A stretch of 64,000 nucleotides of DNA from Flavobacterium xinjiangense (GTDB lineage Bacteria; Bacteroidota; Bacteroidia; Flavobacteriales; Flavobacteriaceae), in assembly GCF_900142885.1 (NCBI RefSeq), contig NZ_FRCL01000004.1:1-64000 (forward strand), written 5' to 3'. Of the stretch, positions 47,791-57,583 are shown piece after piece. Both the position numbers and the translations under genes were made by a program. The notes beneath the pieces were generated by a model that saw only the letters and a program-made list of their open reading frames with translations, made no database searches and was not told the DNA's origin. The stretch's first letter is position 1, and every line of letters begins with the position of its first letter.

Positions 47791-48837
47791 CTACAGACTT
47801 TCTTGAATTTCTTTTCTTTTTATTTTTCCGTTATGTGTTTCAATAAACTTTGAAACATAAAAAACTTCTTTGGGTTTTTCATATTTATCCAATTCATCAA
47901 AAGTGCTTTCATCTAAAACTTGTTTTTCCCCTTCAACAACTAATATTAGTTTTTCTCCCAAAATAGGATCTTGAATTCCACTAACAAAAAATCTTGACTG
48001 AATTTTGTGCGATAATTTATCTTCAATTTGTTCCGGAATCAGTTTAATTCCTCCACTATTGATGACGTTATCAATTCGTCCTAAATAACTAAATTGTCTT
48101 TCATTTATTAGTTCCACTAAATCATTGGTAACAATTGTATCGTTTGAAATATTTGGAGCATCAATCACCAAGCAATTTCGATTGTCTTGATAAATTTTAA
48201 TATTAGGCAAAACAGTAAAATGTTTTTCGCCAATTTTTTTTGCAGCAATATGAGTAATCGTCTCCGTCATACCATACGTCTCATAGGTCTCTGTTTTCAA
48301 CTTAGAAAGACTTTTTTCTAAAAATTTACTCATTTTGACACCACCAACGATCATTTTCTTCACGTTTTTGAGTTCTGCCAAAGAATTTTGTGCTTGCAAA
48401 GGAACCATCGCCACAAAATCATACTTTGTATCGTTACGCAGCATAGGATGTGAGCTTGGAGCGACAAAGTCCATATCAAGTCCCAAAATAAAACTTCTGA
48501 CAAACATCATTTTCCCTGCAATGTATTTCGTTGGCAAACAATGCAGCGCTTTATCGCCATGACTCAAATTAAAAAAATCGCCTGTCGCTAAAGCGGAATT
48601 GACCATTGCTTGTTTTTCAATTCTAATAATTTTTGGAGTACCAGTTGTCCCGGAAGTATTAAGCTCGAGATATGACTTGTTGTCAAACCAGTCCAGAATA
48701 AAATCACCGACAGACTTTTCATGGTCTTCTCCTTCTTTAATAAAACTGTAGGCTACTCTGCATAAATCATTTCGGTCTAAATGAAATCCATTTAGTTTAA
48801 AATGATTATGAACGTTCTTGTAAGTGATTGTATTCAT
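47791..48837 (-). CDS. menE: O-succinylbenzoate-CoA ligase-like AMP-forming enzyme
   Basis: The 348-residue adenylate-forming enzyme has LELNTSGTTGTPKIIRIEK (ATP phosphate loop) near residue 55, YETYGMTETITHIAAK near 195 and GRIDNVINSGGIKL near 265, with the final catalytic Lys in NGKIKRKE. The short length, lacking part of the usual N-terminal domain, is typical of MenE in Bacteroidota, which activates o-succinylbenzoate for menaquinone synthesis. Other men genes are not nearby, so the assignment rests on family resemblance. The CPBP gene lies 43 bp upstream. Confidence 0.8.
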   Translation of the reverse strand: MNTITYKNVHNHFKLNGFHLDRNDLCRVAYSFIKEGEDHEKSVGDFILDWFDNKSYLELNTSGTTGTPKIIRIEKQAMVNSALATGDFFNLSHGDKALHCLPTKYIAGKMMFVRSFILGLDMDFVAPSSHPMLRNDTKYDFVAMVPLQAQNSLAELKNVKKMIVGGVKMSKFLEKSLSKLKTETYETYGMTETITHIAAKKIGEKHFTVLPNIKIYQDNRNCLVIDAPNISNDTIVTNDLVELINERQFSYLGRIDNVINSGGIKLIPEQIEDKLSHKIQSRFFVSGIQDPILGEKLILVVEGEKQVLDESTFDELDKYEKPKEVFYVSKFIETHNGKIKRKEIQESL

Positions 48838-48880
48838 GTTATTTTTACTTGTATTTAAGTGTTTTATTGAAAGATGATTG

Positions 48881-49795
48881 TTATGCTATTTTGCCTGTTA
48901 ACTTCTCTTTCCAATCAGTCCAATTGTATTTCCAACTAAAGATAAATAAAAGAATTGGGTAAATGACAACAACAGGTAATATAACATCTAAACCGGCTGA
49001 AGGTTGAGAAATATCCTTAAAAATAGAATGTGTTTGAAAGGCCGACCAATCTGATGTGACCAATAAAGCGCTCACCAAATTATTAGCAGCATGAAATCCT
49101 AAAGCTAATTCCATTCCTTCGTCCATCAAGGTAATTATTCCCAACAATAATCCTGTTCCAATATAGTATACCATAATAATATTACCCATTTTAGATACTT
49201 CTGGATTTGAAATATGCATAGCTCCAAAAATAACAGAAGTCATGATTAAGGGAAACCACTTATTTTTAGCGAGATTACCAAAACCTTGCATCAAATAACC
49301 TCGAAAAATATATTCTTCTGTACTGGTTTGAATTGGAATTAATATCGTGCCAATTACAACTAAAATTGCAAATGGAATCGGTTTAAAATTAATCACAAAA
49401 TCACTTGGATTAGAGAAGTAAAACGCTACTGTTGATAAAATTGTAAAAATTGCCCAAATTGAAAATGAAAAAAGAACTCTTTTCCAATCTATTTTCGCCC
49501 TTGCCGTTGTAATGGAAAGCATCGTTTGATTGTGTAAATATCTTACAACAAAGAAAATCCCAAGCATAACAAAAACAAATGATATCAATATCAGAAACAA
49601 GGTTAGATTAGGTTCAAAAAAACGCATAATATCATCATTAGAAGTAGGATATGGTTTCCCCTTCACCAAAGTGTCGTAATATAAAGCAACTAATAAAGGA
49701 GCCTGACCTAAAAAAGAGGCAATGATAATTAGGATTGAACCAACTATATACTTCCAAAATTTATTTTCTGAATTTATACCTTGTTCTATAAACAT
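48881..49795 (-). CDS. CPBP-family intramembrane metalloprotease
   Basis: The 304-residue membrane protein has about eight hydrophobic helices. The Abi/CPBP motifs are visible: STEEYIFRGYLMQGF with the paired glutamates, FGAMHISNPEV with the first His, and ALGFHAANNLVSAL with the second His. These form a glutamate/histidine active site inside the membrane, as in Rce1. Bacterial members have diverse and mostly unknown substrates. It lies 43 bp upstream of menE and is probably cotranscribed. Confidence 0.88.
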   Translation of the reverse strand: MFIEQGINSENKFWKYIVGSILIIIASFLGQAPLLVALYYDTLVKGKPYPTSNDDIMRFFEPNLTLFLILISFVFVMLGIFFVVRYLHNQTMLSITTARAKIDWKRVLFSFSIWAIFTILSTVAFYFSNPSDFVINFKPIPFAILVVIGTILIPIQTSTEEYIFRGYLMQGFGNLAKNKWFPLIMTSVIFGAMHISNPEVSKMGNIIMVYYIGTGLLLGIITLMDEGMELALGFHAANNLVSALLVTSDWSAFQTHSIFKDISQPSAGLDVILPVVVIYPILLFIFSWKYNWTDWKEKLTGKIA

Positions 49796-49900
49796 AGAGT
49801 GTTTGTTTTTAAATTATATTAAAATTAGAGTAACAAATTAGATTTTCGTTACACTAATGAGGAGCATTTACTTCCCAATTTCCTTTATTAAAAAAATTGC

Positions 49901-50242
49901 ATGATACAAATATACCATAATCCACGATGTGGAAAATCAAGAAATTGTCTACTTCTTATAAAAGAATCTGAAAAAGAATATGAGGTTATTAATTACCTTG
50001 AAAACGGACCTACATTCGATGAATTAGCAGCTCTTATTCAAAAACTAGATTTCCAACCTCTTTCATTAGTTCGACAAAAAGAAAAAATCTGGATTGAAAA
50101 TTTCAAAAATAAAGAAATAACTAATGATGAAATCATTCAAACAATGGTTACTTATCCCATTCTTATTGAAAGACCTATTGTGGTAATTGGAAATAAAGCA
50201 ATAATCGGAAGAGAATTAGATTCCGTAACGGCGTTTATTTAA
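49901..50242 (+). CDS. ArsC/Spx-family protein
   Basis: The 113-residue thioredoxin-fold protein opens IYHNPRCGKSRNCLLLI, with Cys10 in the arsenate-reductase position, and continues YPILIERPIVVIGNKAIIGR, typical of the family. It is likely a glutaredoxin-linked arsenate reductase or a related thiol protein. The usual metal-resistance operon (arsR, arsB) is absent. The Spx CxxC motif is replaced by C-G-K-S. Confidence 0.85.
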   Translation: MIQIYHNPRCGKSRNCLLLIKESEKEYEVINYLENGPTFDELAALIQKLDFQPLSLVRQKEKIWIENFKNKEITNDEIIQTMVTYPILIERPIVVIGNKAIIGRELDSVTAFI

Positions 50243-50320
50243 TTAACATTTTTTTGTGATTTGGCTTTTAAACCAAACCCCTTTTAAACCATCTAAATCA
50301 AAATATCTAAAACTATTATA

Positions 50321-52777
50321 ATGCCAAAAAAATTGAAACAACTCTTAGCCTTTGTATTCTTATTTACTAGCCTAATAAATTTTGCGCAGCAAGGACCAAA
50401 ACTTAAAATTAAAATTACTGGAAACGTTATTGAAAAAGTAAGTAAACAACCGCTGGAATATGCGACAATTACTTTTTTATATCCAAATAATCCAAAACCT
50501 GTTGCAGGAGGAATTACGAATGCAAAAGGAGAATTTGATATTGACGTCAATCCTGGAATTTACGATATAAAAATTGAGTTCATCTCTTTCAAATTGAATG
50601 AATTTAAACAAAAAAGTCTTCAGGCAAGTACAAATCTGGGACAAATAGCTTTAGAAGAAGATGCAAATCAATTAAATGAAGTTGTTATTCGATCTGAGAA
50701 AACCACGGTTGAAATTAAATTAGACAAAAAAGTTTATAATGTTGGAAATGATTTAATGGTGAAAGGCGGAACTGTAAGTGACGTTTTAGACAATATTCCA
50801 TCGGTTTCTGTAGATGTTGAAGGAAATGTAAGCCTTCGTGGAAACGATAATGTAAAAGTGCTTATTGACGGAAAACCTTCTAATGCAATTAATATTGCTG
50901 AAGCATTGCGCTTAATTCCTGCTGATGCAATCGAAAAAGTAGAAGTTATCACTAACCCATCAGCAAGATATGATGCTGAGGGTGGTGGCGGTATATTAAA
51001 TATTATTTTGAAAAAAGGAAAAAATCTTGGATTAAACGGAACTTTTATTGCATCTACCGGTTATCCAGAAAATTATGGTTTGAGCGGTACTTTAAATTAC
51101 AAATCAAAAAACTTTAATCTTTTTACTAACCAAGGTTACAATTACAGAAGTAGCCCAGGAAATATGATCACAAATACCGAATATTTAAATTCAGATAATT
51201 CGATAAGAAACTATGTGAATGAAAATAGAGAAAACGAGAGATTCAGTAAAGGATATAATGGGAATTTTGGTATAGAACTTTATATAGATAAAACAACTTC
51301 ATGGACCAATACTTTTAATTACAGAAAAAGTAATGGAGATGACACGGATAATGTTTTCCAAAAATATTACGATGTTAATTATGTTTACGACTACACTCGA
51401 ACTCGTATAAATGTCGAAGACAGTAAGAGTGAAAATGTCGAATTTGCCACAAATTTTATTAAAAACTTTAAAAAGGACGGGCATAAATTGACTATTGACG
51501 GTTCCTTTTCAGCCAATGACGACAACACAACAGCTTTGGTAACGGATACAGCAAATAATACCGCGGACATAAAATTAGACAACACACTTAATCATCAAAC
51601 TCAAAATAGAAATTTACTGCAGGCAGATTATGTTTTGCCGTTAGGAAATGGAAGCCAATTTGAAGCCGGATATCGTGGAGATTTCTCTAAACTGGTTACT
51701 GATTACAAAGTAGAAAATGATGGAGTGATTAATCCAAACTTCACCAATACATTAGAATACAAAGAAAAAGTGAATGCCATTTACACTCAATATGGTTTGA
51801 AAGTAAATAAATTCTCCGCTCTTTTTGGTTTGCGTTGGGAGGATTCTAATATCGATATCAATCAGTTAGCTACGAATGATTTCAACAATAAAAAATACAA
51901 TAATTTCTTCCCCAGTGCTTTCTTTACCTATGAAATTTCAGATAAAAGCAGCACTTCTATAAGCTACAGCCGAAGAATCCAAAGACCTAGAGGAAGAATG
52001 ATAAATCCATTTAGCAATTTATCCAGTAATATCAATATTTTTATGGGAAATCCTGATTTAGATCCAGCATTTACTGATGCTATTGATTTAGGATATATCA
52101 AACGTTGGGACAAACTGACTTTTAATACGTCATTGTACGTCAACAAAACTAGCGATGTTTTTCAATTTGCAAGAAGAGAATCAGGAGATTTTGTCAATGG
52201 CACACCAATTATCATCAGTTCACCAATCAATTTGGCTACGGAATATAGAACAGGATTTGAATTTACTCTAAACTACTCTCCGTACAAATGGTGGAAATTA
52301 AATGGTAATTTCAATTTCTTCAGAAACCAAACTCAAGGGAATTATGTGTACACGGATTTTAATAATGTTGAAATAACTCAAAATTTTGACAACACAGCAA
52401 CTTCATGGTTTACAAGAATCACATCAAAAGTTACCTTGCCTTACAAAATTGACTGGCAAACTAATGCGACATATAATGGTCCGCAAAGTAATGCTCAAGG
52501 AAAAAGTTTAGGTGTTTTTGCTGCCAACTTAGCGTTTAGTAAAGATGTAATGAAAGATAAAGGAACACTTTCTTTCAACATCAGTGACGTATTCAATTCC
52601 AGAAAAAGGATAATGGAAACAAATCTTCCAGGAATACTTAATTCTTATTCTGAAATGCAGTGGAGAGAAAGACAGTTTACCTTATCATTTACCTATCGTT
52701 TCAACAAACAGAAAAACGAAAGAGAAAAACAACCTAAGAGAAATATGAATGAAGGCGAAGGAGACTTTCAGGGATAA
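50321..52777 (+). CDS. Outer-membrane beta-barrel receptor (TonB-dependent receptor family)
   Basis: The 818-residue protein has a signal peptide (MPKKLKQLLAFVFLFTSLINFAQ). A carboxypeptidase-regulatory-like domain at about residues 30-100 (ITGNVIEKVSKQPLEYATIT) is followed by a plug-like region with VSDVLDNIPSVSVDVEGNVS and LRGNDNVKVLIDGKPS. A long beta-barrel follows to the C terminus. The pattern matches flavobacterial outer-membrane receptors with a barrel of the OMP_b-brl_3 type. The ligand is unknown. No SusD-like partner lies beside it. Two terminators follow. Confidence 0.85.
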   Translation: MPKKLKQLLAFVFLFTSLINFAQQGPKLKIKITGNVIEKVSKQPLEYATITFLYPNNPKPVAGGITNAKGEFDIDVNPGIYDIKIEFISFKLNEFKQKSLQASTNLGQIALEEDANQLNEVVIRSEKTTVEIKLDKKVYNVGNDLMVKGGTVSDVLDNIPSVSVDVEGNVSLRGNDNVKVLIDGKPSNAINIAEALRLIPADAIEKVEVITNPSARYDAEGGGGILNIILKKGKNLGLNGTFIASTGYPENYGLSGTLNYKSKNFNLFTNQGYNYRSSPGNMITNTEYLNSDNSIRNYVNENRENERFSKGYNGNFGIELYIDKTTSWTNTFNYRKSNGDDTDNVFQKYYDVNYVYDYTRTRINVEDSKSENVEFATNFIKNFKKDGHKLTIDGSFSANDDNTTALVTDTANNTADIKLDNTLNHQTQNRNLLQADYVLPLGNGSQFEAGYRGDFSKLVTDYKVENDGVINPNFTNTLEYKEKVNAIYTQYGLKVNKFSALFGLRWEDSNIDINQLATNDFNNKKYNNFFPSAFFTYEISDKSSTSISYSRRIQRPRGRMINPFSNLSSNINIFMGNPDLDPAFTDAIDLGYIKRWDKLTFNTSLYVNKTSDVFQFARRESGDFVNGTPIIISSPINLATEYRTGFEFTLNYSPYKWWKLNGNFNFFRNQTQGNYVYTDFNNVEITQNFDNTATSWFTRITSKVTLPYKIDWQTNATYNGPQSNAQGKSLGVFAANLAFSKDVMKDKGTLSFNISDVFNSRKRIMETNLPGILNSYSEMQWRERQFTLSFTYRFNKQKNEREKQPKRNMNEGEGDFQG

Positions 52778-52781
52778 ATAG

Positions 52782-52869
52782 AAAAAGGACTCGTGAAAAC
52801 GGGTCCTTTTTTATGTAATAAAAACTATCGGAATAAAAAAAAGGACTCGTAAAAACGGGTCCTTTTTTT
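52782..52869. terminator. Tandem duplicated terminators after the receptor gene
   Basis: Two nearly identical hairpins (about 52782-52812 and 52835-52869) each read AAAAAGGACTCGT-loop-ACGGGTCCTTTTT, with loops GAAA and AAAA. They are separated by a spacer of about 22 nt. The second also serves the convergent small gene. The near-identity points to a recent local duplication. Confidence 0.88.
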
Positions 52870-52883
52870 ATGTCACAATCAGA

Positions 52884-53057
52884 TTAAACTGATTGTTGTT
52901 GTTGCTTCTTTTTAGCTCTTTTCTCTTTATACGCTTCCCAAGTTGCTCCACCTATCCAATAAGATACGAAACCAACTAAAAAAAACATCAACCAGAATCC
53001 TATAGTAAGAACGGTTAAGAAAAGTAAAAAGCCTAAGTACTGTGAAAATTCAAACAT
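52884..53057 (-). CDS. Small membrane protein, hypothetical
   Basis: The 57-residue protein begins MFEFSQYLGFLLFLTVLTIG with one long or two adjacent membrane segments (about residues 6-40), followed by a short charged tail (KEKRAKKKQQQQSV). A longer open frame exists upstream from a TTG, but the perfect -7 box TACATTTG at 53091-53084 (minus) with a TTG 20 bp further upstream fixes the ATG at 53057. No family is recognised. Confidence 0.65.
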   Translation of the reverse strand: MFEFSQYLGFLLFLTVLTIGFWLMFFLVGFVSYWIGGATWEAYKEKRAKKKQQQQSV

Positions 53058-53083
53058 GTTTTCCGGAATTTTGAATGTAGCCA

Positions 53084-53091
53084 CAAATGTA
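53084..53091 (-). promoter_or_regulatory. Promoter box of the small membrane protein
   Basis: The minus strand reads TTG, 20 bp, TACATTTG, which is a full match to the group's promoter. The start codon is about 26 bp downstream. Confidence 0.55.
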
Positions 53092-53180
53092 GGTTTAATT
53101 CCTTTTCTTACCAATAAAAAACAACAAAAACTACCAATCAATTTTTATAAAAAGGGATTTATCCGTATTTTTGAGCTCAG

Positions 53181-53265
53181 TTTTAGGAGCTAATCCCGCT
53201 ATCCGTTACAATCTTTTATGCCGAACACCGGCATAAAAGGATTTTCACTATTATCAGGGCTAAAA
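53181..53265 (-). repeat. Structured intergenic element, second copy of the AGCCC...TAGCTCCTAAAA type
   Basis: On the minus strand the block reads TTTTAGCCCTGATAATAGTG at its left end and GCGGGATTAGCTCCTAAAA at its right end. The ends can pair as TTTTAG/CTAAAA, closing the structure. The centre is an 11-bp stem (CTTTTATGCCG/CGGCATAAAAG) with a 5-nt loop. The flanks match the copy at 24557-24644 while the hairpin differs. It lies 38 bp upstream of fumC in the opposite orientation. Confidence 0.7.
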
Positions 53266-53303
53266 ATCGAATAAACTACTTAATACTTATAAATAACAAC
53301 GAA

Positions 53304-54701
53304 ATGAAATTCAGAATAGAAAAAGACACGATGGGTGAAGTACAGGTTCCTGCAGACAAATATTGGGGAGCGCAAACAGAACGTTCCCGAAACAATTTCA
53401 AAATCGGATCTTCGGCTTCCATGCCAAAAGAAATTATTGAAGGCTTTGCTTATTTAAAAAAAGCAGCCGCGTATGCTAACTGTGATTTAGGCGTTTTGCC
53501 AATCGAAAAGCGTGATGCTATTGCTGCCGTTTGTGACGAAATCCTAGCCGGTAAATTAGACAACGAATTTCCATTGGTGATTTGGCAAACTGGTTCTGGT
53601 ACGCAAAGTAACATGAACGTAAATGAAGTAGTTGCTAATCGTGCTCAAGTATTAAAAGGATTCAATATTGGCGAAGGCGAACAATTCATCAAAGCTAATG
53701 ATGATGTAAACAAATCACAATCTTCTAACGATACGTTCCCAACAGGAATGCATATTGCAGCATACAAAGCGGTAGTAGAAATAACTATTCCAGGTGTAGA
53801 AAAGTTAAGAGATACACTTCACGCAAAAGCGCTTGAATTTAATACTGTAGTTAAAATTGGTCGTACCCACTTAATGGATGCTACTCCACTTACATTAGGA
53901 CAAGAAATTTCAGGATACGTAGCGCAATTAAACTACGGTTTGAAAGCGGTTAAAAATACTTTGGCACACTTATCAGAAGTGGCTTTGGGTGGAACAGCTG
54001 TAGGAACTGGATTAAATACTCCTGAAGGATATGATGTAAAAGTAGCCGAATATATTGCTGAATTTACCGGACATCCATTTGTAACTGCTGAAAACAAATT
54101 TGAAGCTTTGGCTGCTCATGACGCAATTGTAGAAACTCATGGTGCATTAAAACAATTGGCAGTTTCATTGAATAAAATTGCAAATGACGTTCGTATGCTG
54201 GCTTCTGGACCACGTTCAGGAATTGGTGAAATTATTATTCCGGAAAACGAGCCGGGTTCATCTATTATGCCGGGAAAAGTAAATCCTACGCAATGTGAAG
54301 CTTTAACTATGGTTTGCGCACAAGTAATGGGTAACGATGTTGCTATAACAGTTGGAGGAATGCAAGGTCATTATGAATTAAACGTATTCAAACCATTGAT
54401 GGCGGCTAACTTCTTGCAATCAGCAAGATTATTAGGGGATGCTTGCATGTCTTTTGACGAACATTGCGCACAAGGTATAGAACCAAACTACAAACGAATT
54501 AAAGAATTAGTTGATAATTCATTAATGCTTGTTACGGCTTTGAATACTAAAATTGGATACTATAAGTCAGCTGAAATTGCTCAAACAGCTCACAAAAACG
54601 GAACTACCTTAAAAGAAGAGGCGGTACGTTTGGGCTATGTAACACCAGAGGATTTTGATACTTGGGTTAAACCGGAAGACATGGTCGGAAGCTTGAAATA
54701 A
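53304..54701 (+). CDS. fumC: Fumarate hydratase class II
   Basis: The 465-residue TCA-cycle enzyme interconverts fumarate and malate. It starts with [20 protein letters not shown], and the superfamily signature [15 protein letters not shown] lies near residues 317-331. The substrate-binding segment [15 protein letters not shown] lies near 95 and [15 protein letters not shown] in the middle. Length is standard for FumC. It ends at a strong terminator. The structured element upstream is in the opposite orientation. Confidence 0.97.
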   Translation: MKFRIEKDTMGEVQVPADKYWGAQTERSRNNFKIGSSASMPKEIIEGFAYLKKAAAYANCDLGVLPIEKRDAIAAVCDEILAGKLDNEFPLVIWQTGSGTQSNMNVNEVVANRAQVLKGFNIGEGEQFIKANDDVNKSQSSNDTFPTGMHIAAYKAVVEITIPGVEKLRDTLHAKALEFNTVVKIGRTHLMDATPLTLGQEISGYVAQLNYGLKAVKNTLAHLSEVALGGTAVGTGLNTPEGYDVKVAEYIAEFTGHPFVTAENKFEALAAHDAIVETHGALKQLAVSLNKIANDVRMLASGPRSGIGEIIIPENEPGSSIMPGKVNPTQCEALTMVCAQVMGNDVAITVGGMQGHYELNVFKPLMAANFLQSARLLGDACMSFDEHCAQGIEPNYKRIKELVDNSLMLVTALNTKIGYYKSAEIAQTAHKNGTTLKEEAVRLGYVTPEDFDTWVKPEDMVGSLK

Positions 54702-54722
54702 TTATGATTTGAGTTATAAATT

Positions 54723-54758
54723 AAAAACCCTGCAGTGATAAAACATTGCAGGGTTTTT
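54723..54758 (+). terminator. Terminator after fumC
   Basis: AAAAACCCTGCA (54723-54734) and TGCAGGGTTTTT (54747-54758) form a perfect 12-bp stem with a 12-nt loop. Confidence 0.9.
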
Positions 54759-54863
54759 GTCATTATTATGTCCCGTCCTGAAGGCAATATTAATTACGAA
54801 ATTTGCGACTGTTATAAATACCTTTCGATTTGGTATTCACAATTAACAACACAAAATTTATAA

Positions 54864-56066
54864 CTATTTCCCATCTACATAATCTTGTAAATAACCAAAT
54901 CTAGGCGTTAATTTTCCTTTTTCGGTGATTTTGGCTCTTTGAAGAATCCCGTCTTTATCACCATTAAAAAAGGCTGGAATTACATGTTCCATGAACATCT
55001 CACCAAAACCTTCGCTGGCATCTTTAGGTAATTCGCATGGCAAATTATCAACCGCCATTACAACTAATGCAGCAGGATGAAATACATCAACTTCTTTATT
55101 TTCAGCAGATAAATATCCATACAAAGGTTCCGCAATAGTTGATGATCTAAGGGTAGACGCAACTGGACCATTGACATCACAGGAAATATCAGCAACCACT
55201 TTTATTTTACAATCATTGGATTGAAGCATTTCCTGAGTAAGAATTACTGGTGACTGATTGGCATAATAATGACCCGCAATAAAGACCTCTGTTACTTTTG
55301 TGAATTTTTCGAAATCAGAAACATATTCCTGTGGATTATTATAAAAATCGTTGAAATCTAATACTTTACCGTCTTTACGTTTATTATAATCCAATACATC
55401 AATTTGAGTATAGACGGGTTGTGTATAGTTTTTAGTTAAGTAATTTTCAACAGAAACTTCTTTGATTTTTATAGCATCCAAAATTTCTTTTGCTCCGTTA
55501 CCCACTTTTCCGGTTCCGGTAATAACAAATTTTAAAGGTGGCAAAACCACACGTTTTAAATGCGCTATTAGTGCTTCTTTTCCAGAAAGTGTTTCCGCTT
55601 TCGGAATTTTAAACAAGCCAAATTTTATTCCAAAAGCTCTGATACCATTATAGGCACCTACAATTCCGGCATATCTCCCAAAACCTATTAATCTGCGGTT
55701 GTTAGCATCAACAATCGTTTCATGATCATACAAATCAATATTTTTTTCAAGTATAGCCTGGAGCAATTTTCTGTTATAAGGTTGCTTTTTTATGGTATGA
55801 GAAAAGAAAAAATACGATTTATTAGGAATTAGATCTTCTATGGGAACTTCTTTTACACCAAAAAAAACATCACAATCACTAATGTCATTTGCAACTTCAA
55901 TTCCCAATTTCTTGTACTGCTCGTCAGTAAAAATTCTAATATCTGAACTTTCTACTTTTATAGAAGCGTCTTGATATAGCTGTTTTATTTTTGCCAATTC
56001 ATCTGGTGAAAAAACAACTCTTCTGTCTGGTGGGTTTTTTCTCTCTTTTATGATTCCGAATTTCAT
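54864..56066 (-). CDS. Saccharopine-dehydrogenase-like NAD(P) oxidoreductase (AlaDH/PNT family)
   Basis: The 400-residue protein starts MKFGIIKERKNPPDRRVVFS, the N-terminal fold of alanine dehydrogenase/transhydrogenase proteins, where Arg and Lys bind the carboxylate. LKFVITGTGKVGNGAKEIL near residue 178 is the nucleotide-binding loop. VVADISCDVNGPVASTLRSS near 290 is typical of lysine-forming saccharopine dehydrogenases and lysine-ketoglutarate reductases. The exact substrate is not certain. It is a single minus-strand gene, convergent with fumC. Confidence 0.82.
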   Translation of the reverse strand: MKFGIIKERKNPPDRRVVFSPDELAKIKQLYQDASIKVESSDIRIFTDEQYKKLGIEVANDISDCDVFFGVKEVPIEDLIPNKSYFFFSHTIKKQPYNRKLLQAILEKNIDLYDHETIVDANNRRLIGFGRYAGIVGAYNGIRAFGIKFGLFKIPKAETLSGKEALIAHLKRVVLPPLKFVITGTGKVGNGAKEILDAIKIKEVSVENYLTKNYTQPVYTQIDVLDYNKRKDGKVLDFNDFYNNPQEYVSDFEKFTKVTEVFIAGHYYANQSPVILTQEMLQSNDCKIKVVADISCDVNGPVASTLRSSTIAEPLYGYLSAENKEVDVFHPAALVVMAVDNLPCELPKDASEGFGEMFMEHVIPAFFNGDKDGILQRAKITEKGKLTPRFGYLQDYVDGK

Positions 56067-56284
56067 TTTTAAATGCTTTATTTATGATTTAATATAACTT
56101 AATGCTTATAATTTGTTACAAATATAACAAATAAGATTAAATTTAATTTATTTTTTTAATAAATTTATAATTCTGAAACGATTAAAAGCTGATGTCCATA
56201 AAGATAGAAAACGGCTAATGCTAGACAGTGATAAAATAGTGTTAAGGTTTTGGAAAAAAAATAAATCAACAGGGATTGATTCTA

Positions 56285-56292
56285 TATATTTG
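56285..56292 (+). promoter_or_regulatory. -7 promoter box of the serine hydrolase
   Basis: TATATTTG is a perfect -7 match. The start codon at 56312 lies about 20 bp after it, so a possible start at 56276 is ruled out. Confidence 0.5.
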
Positions 56293-56311
56293 CCTTTCTA
56301 GCACTATTGAA

Positions 56312-57523
56312 ATGAATTTTATAAAAAACGCAAATATACTACAAATACTCATCCTTACATTAGTTTTGAGTTCTTGTACAAAAGAGAAGAAAAAAGTACA
56401 ATTAAGCGATGCACTACTACCCAAGAGTACCTTGCCTAAAATGAAACCTTTAACGAATGAACATCCTAAATTAACGGCTGAATACATTAATTCTAAAAAA
56501 AGATCAGTAGAATTTTTTTATAATAAAACGTGGCCCAATAATAGTGCAAATGGAAGTTTTCTTGTTGCCCAAAATGGTCAGATCATCTATGAAAATTACG
56601 AGGGCTATGCCAATAAAAGAGACAAAAGATTAATAACAAGTACTACTCCCCTTCACTTGGCCTCTGTGAGCAAAGTATTAACTGCAACTGCAGTTTTGAA
56701 ACTAATTAATGCCAAGAGGATTGATTTAGACCAAAAGGTAAATACCATTCTAAAAGAATTTCCTTATCCTGATGTTACTATTAAAACACTTTTGGACCAC
56801 AGAAGCGGAATGAGGAACTACGCCTATTTTACAGATCGCGATAAGACGGTATGGGACAGACATAACAGACTGACCAATCAAGATATTTTAACTATCATGG
56901 CTACTAAGGATATCGGGTTAGAGTTTAAAACGGACACGCGCTTCAGCTATTGCAATACTAATTATGCCATGTTGGCACTGATAATAGAGAAAATAACCAA
57001 GCTTCCCTACAAAGAAGCAATGAGACAAATTGTTTTCAAACCACTCGGAATGAAAAACACTTATGTCTTTGATTACGAAAGAGATAAAGACACTATTGCG
57101 CCGTCCTATAAGGGAAATGGAGTCGAAATAGGTAAAGATTATTTAGATGCCGTTTACGGGGATAAAAACATCTATTCGACGCCCCGAGATTTATTGAAAT
57201 TTGACAGAGCGAGAAATTCCGGTGTATTTTTGAATCCAAAGTTATTCAAAGAAGTTTTTGAGGGATACAGCAATGAACGCGCAGGAGAAAAGAATTACGG
57301 TCTTGGTATTCGAATAATAAATTGGAAAACAGGACAAAATTTTTATTTCCATAACGGTTGGTGGCATGGTAATACATCATCATATATTACTTTGCAAAAA
57401 GAGAAAGTTACCATTATTGCGCTGTCTAATAAATTCACAACTAGAACTTATCAGGTCAGGAAATTAGCTAGGTTATTTGGTGATTATCCATTCCCATTGG
57501 GCAAGGGAGAAAAAGAGGAATGA
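56312..57523 (+). CDS. Lipoprotein serine hydrolase, beta-lactamase-like
   Basis: The 403-residue protein has a lipoprotein signal (MNFIKNANILQILILTLVLS then SC). The beta-lactamase/class C motifs are visible: LASVSKVLTATAVLKL with the SxxK nucleophile, FSYCNTNYAMLALI with Y-x-N, and HNGWWHGNTSSY near the C terminus in place of the KTG box. Family members are periplasmic D,D-peptidases or esterases, usually not true beta-lactamases. The promoter supports the ATG at 56312. The tmRNA gene follows about 95 bp later. Confidence 0.87.
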   Translation: MNFIKNANILQILILTLVLSSCTKEKKKVQLSDALLPKSTLPKMKPLTNEHPKLTAEYINSKKRSVEFFYNKTWPNNSANGSFLVAQNGQIIYENYEGYANKRDKRLITSTTPLHLASVSKVLTATAVLKLINAKRIDLDQKVNTILKEFPYPDVTIKTLLDHRSGMRNYAYFTDRDKTVWDRHNRLTNQDILTIMATKDIGLEFKTDTRFSYCNTNYAMLALIIEKITKLPYKEAMRQIVFKPLGMKNTYVFDYERDKDTIAPSYKGNGVEIGKDYLDAVYGDKNIYSTPRDLLKFDRARNSGVFLNPKLFKEVFEGYSNERAGEKNYGLGIRIINWKTGQNFYFHNGWWHGNTSSYITLQKEKVTIIALSNKFTTRTYQVRKLARLFGDYPFPLGKGEKEE

Positions 57524-57575
57524 TTTTTGATAAATTAATTCTAAATAGAGATGGCAGAATTCAACTAAAATAGAA

Positions 57576-57583
57576 TACATTTG
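57576..57583 (+). promoter_or_regulatory. -7 promoter box of ssrA
   Basis: TACATTTG is a perfect -7 match. Transcription would start near 57590, about 28 nt before the mature tmRNA 5' end, within a hairpin at 57587-57605. Confidence 0.5.

Noticed and set aside
49901..50242. ArsC-like gene as part of an arsenic-resistance operon
   Set aside because: No arsR, arsB or acr3 lies beside it; the neighbours are a CPBP protease and an outer-membrane receptor. Only the fold-level call is kept.
52782..52869. Two repeated units resembling a minimal CRISPR array
   Set aside because: Each unit is a self-complementary hairpin with a T-run after a gene, only two units are present, and no cas gene is nearby. 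They are terminators.
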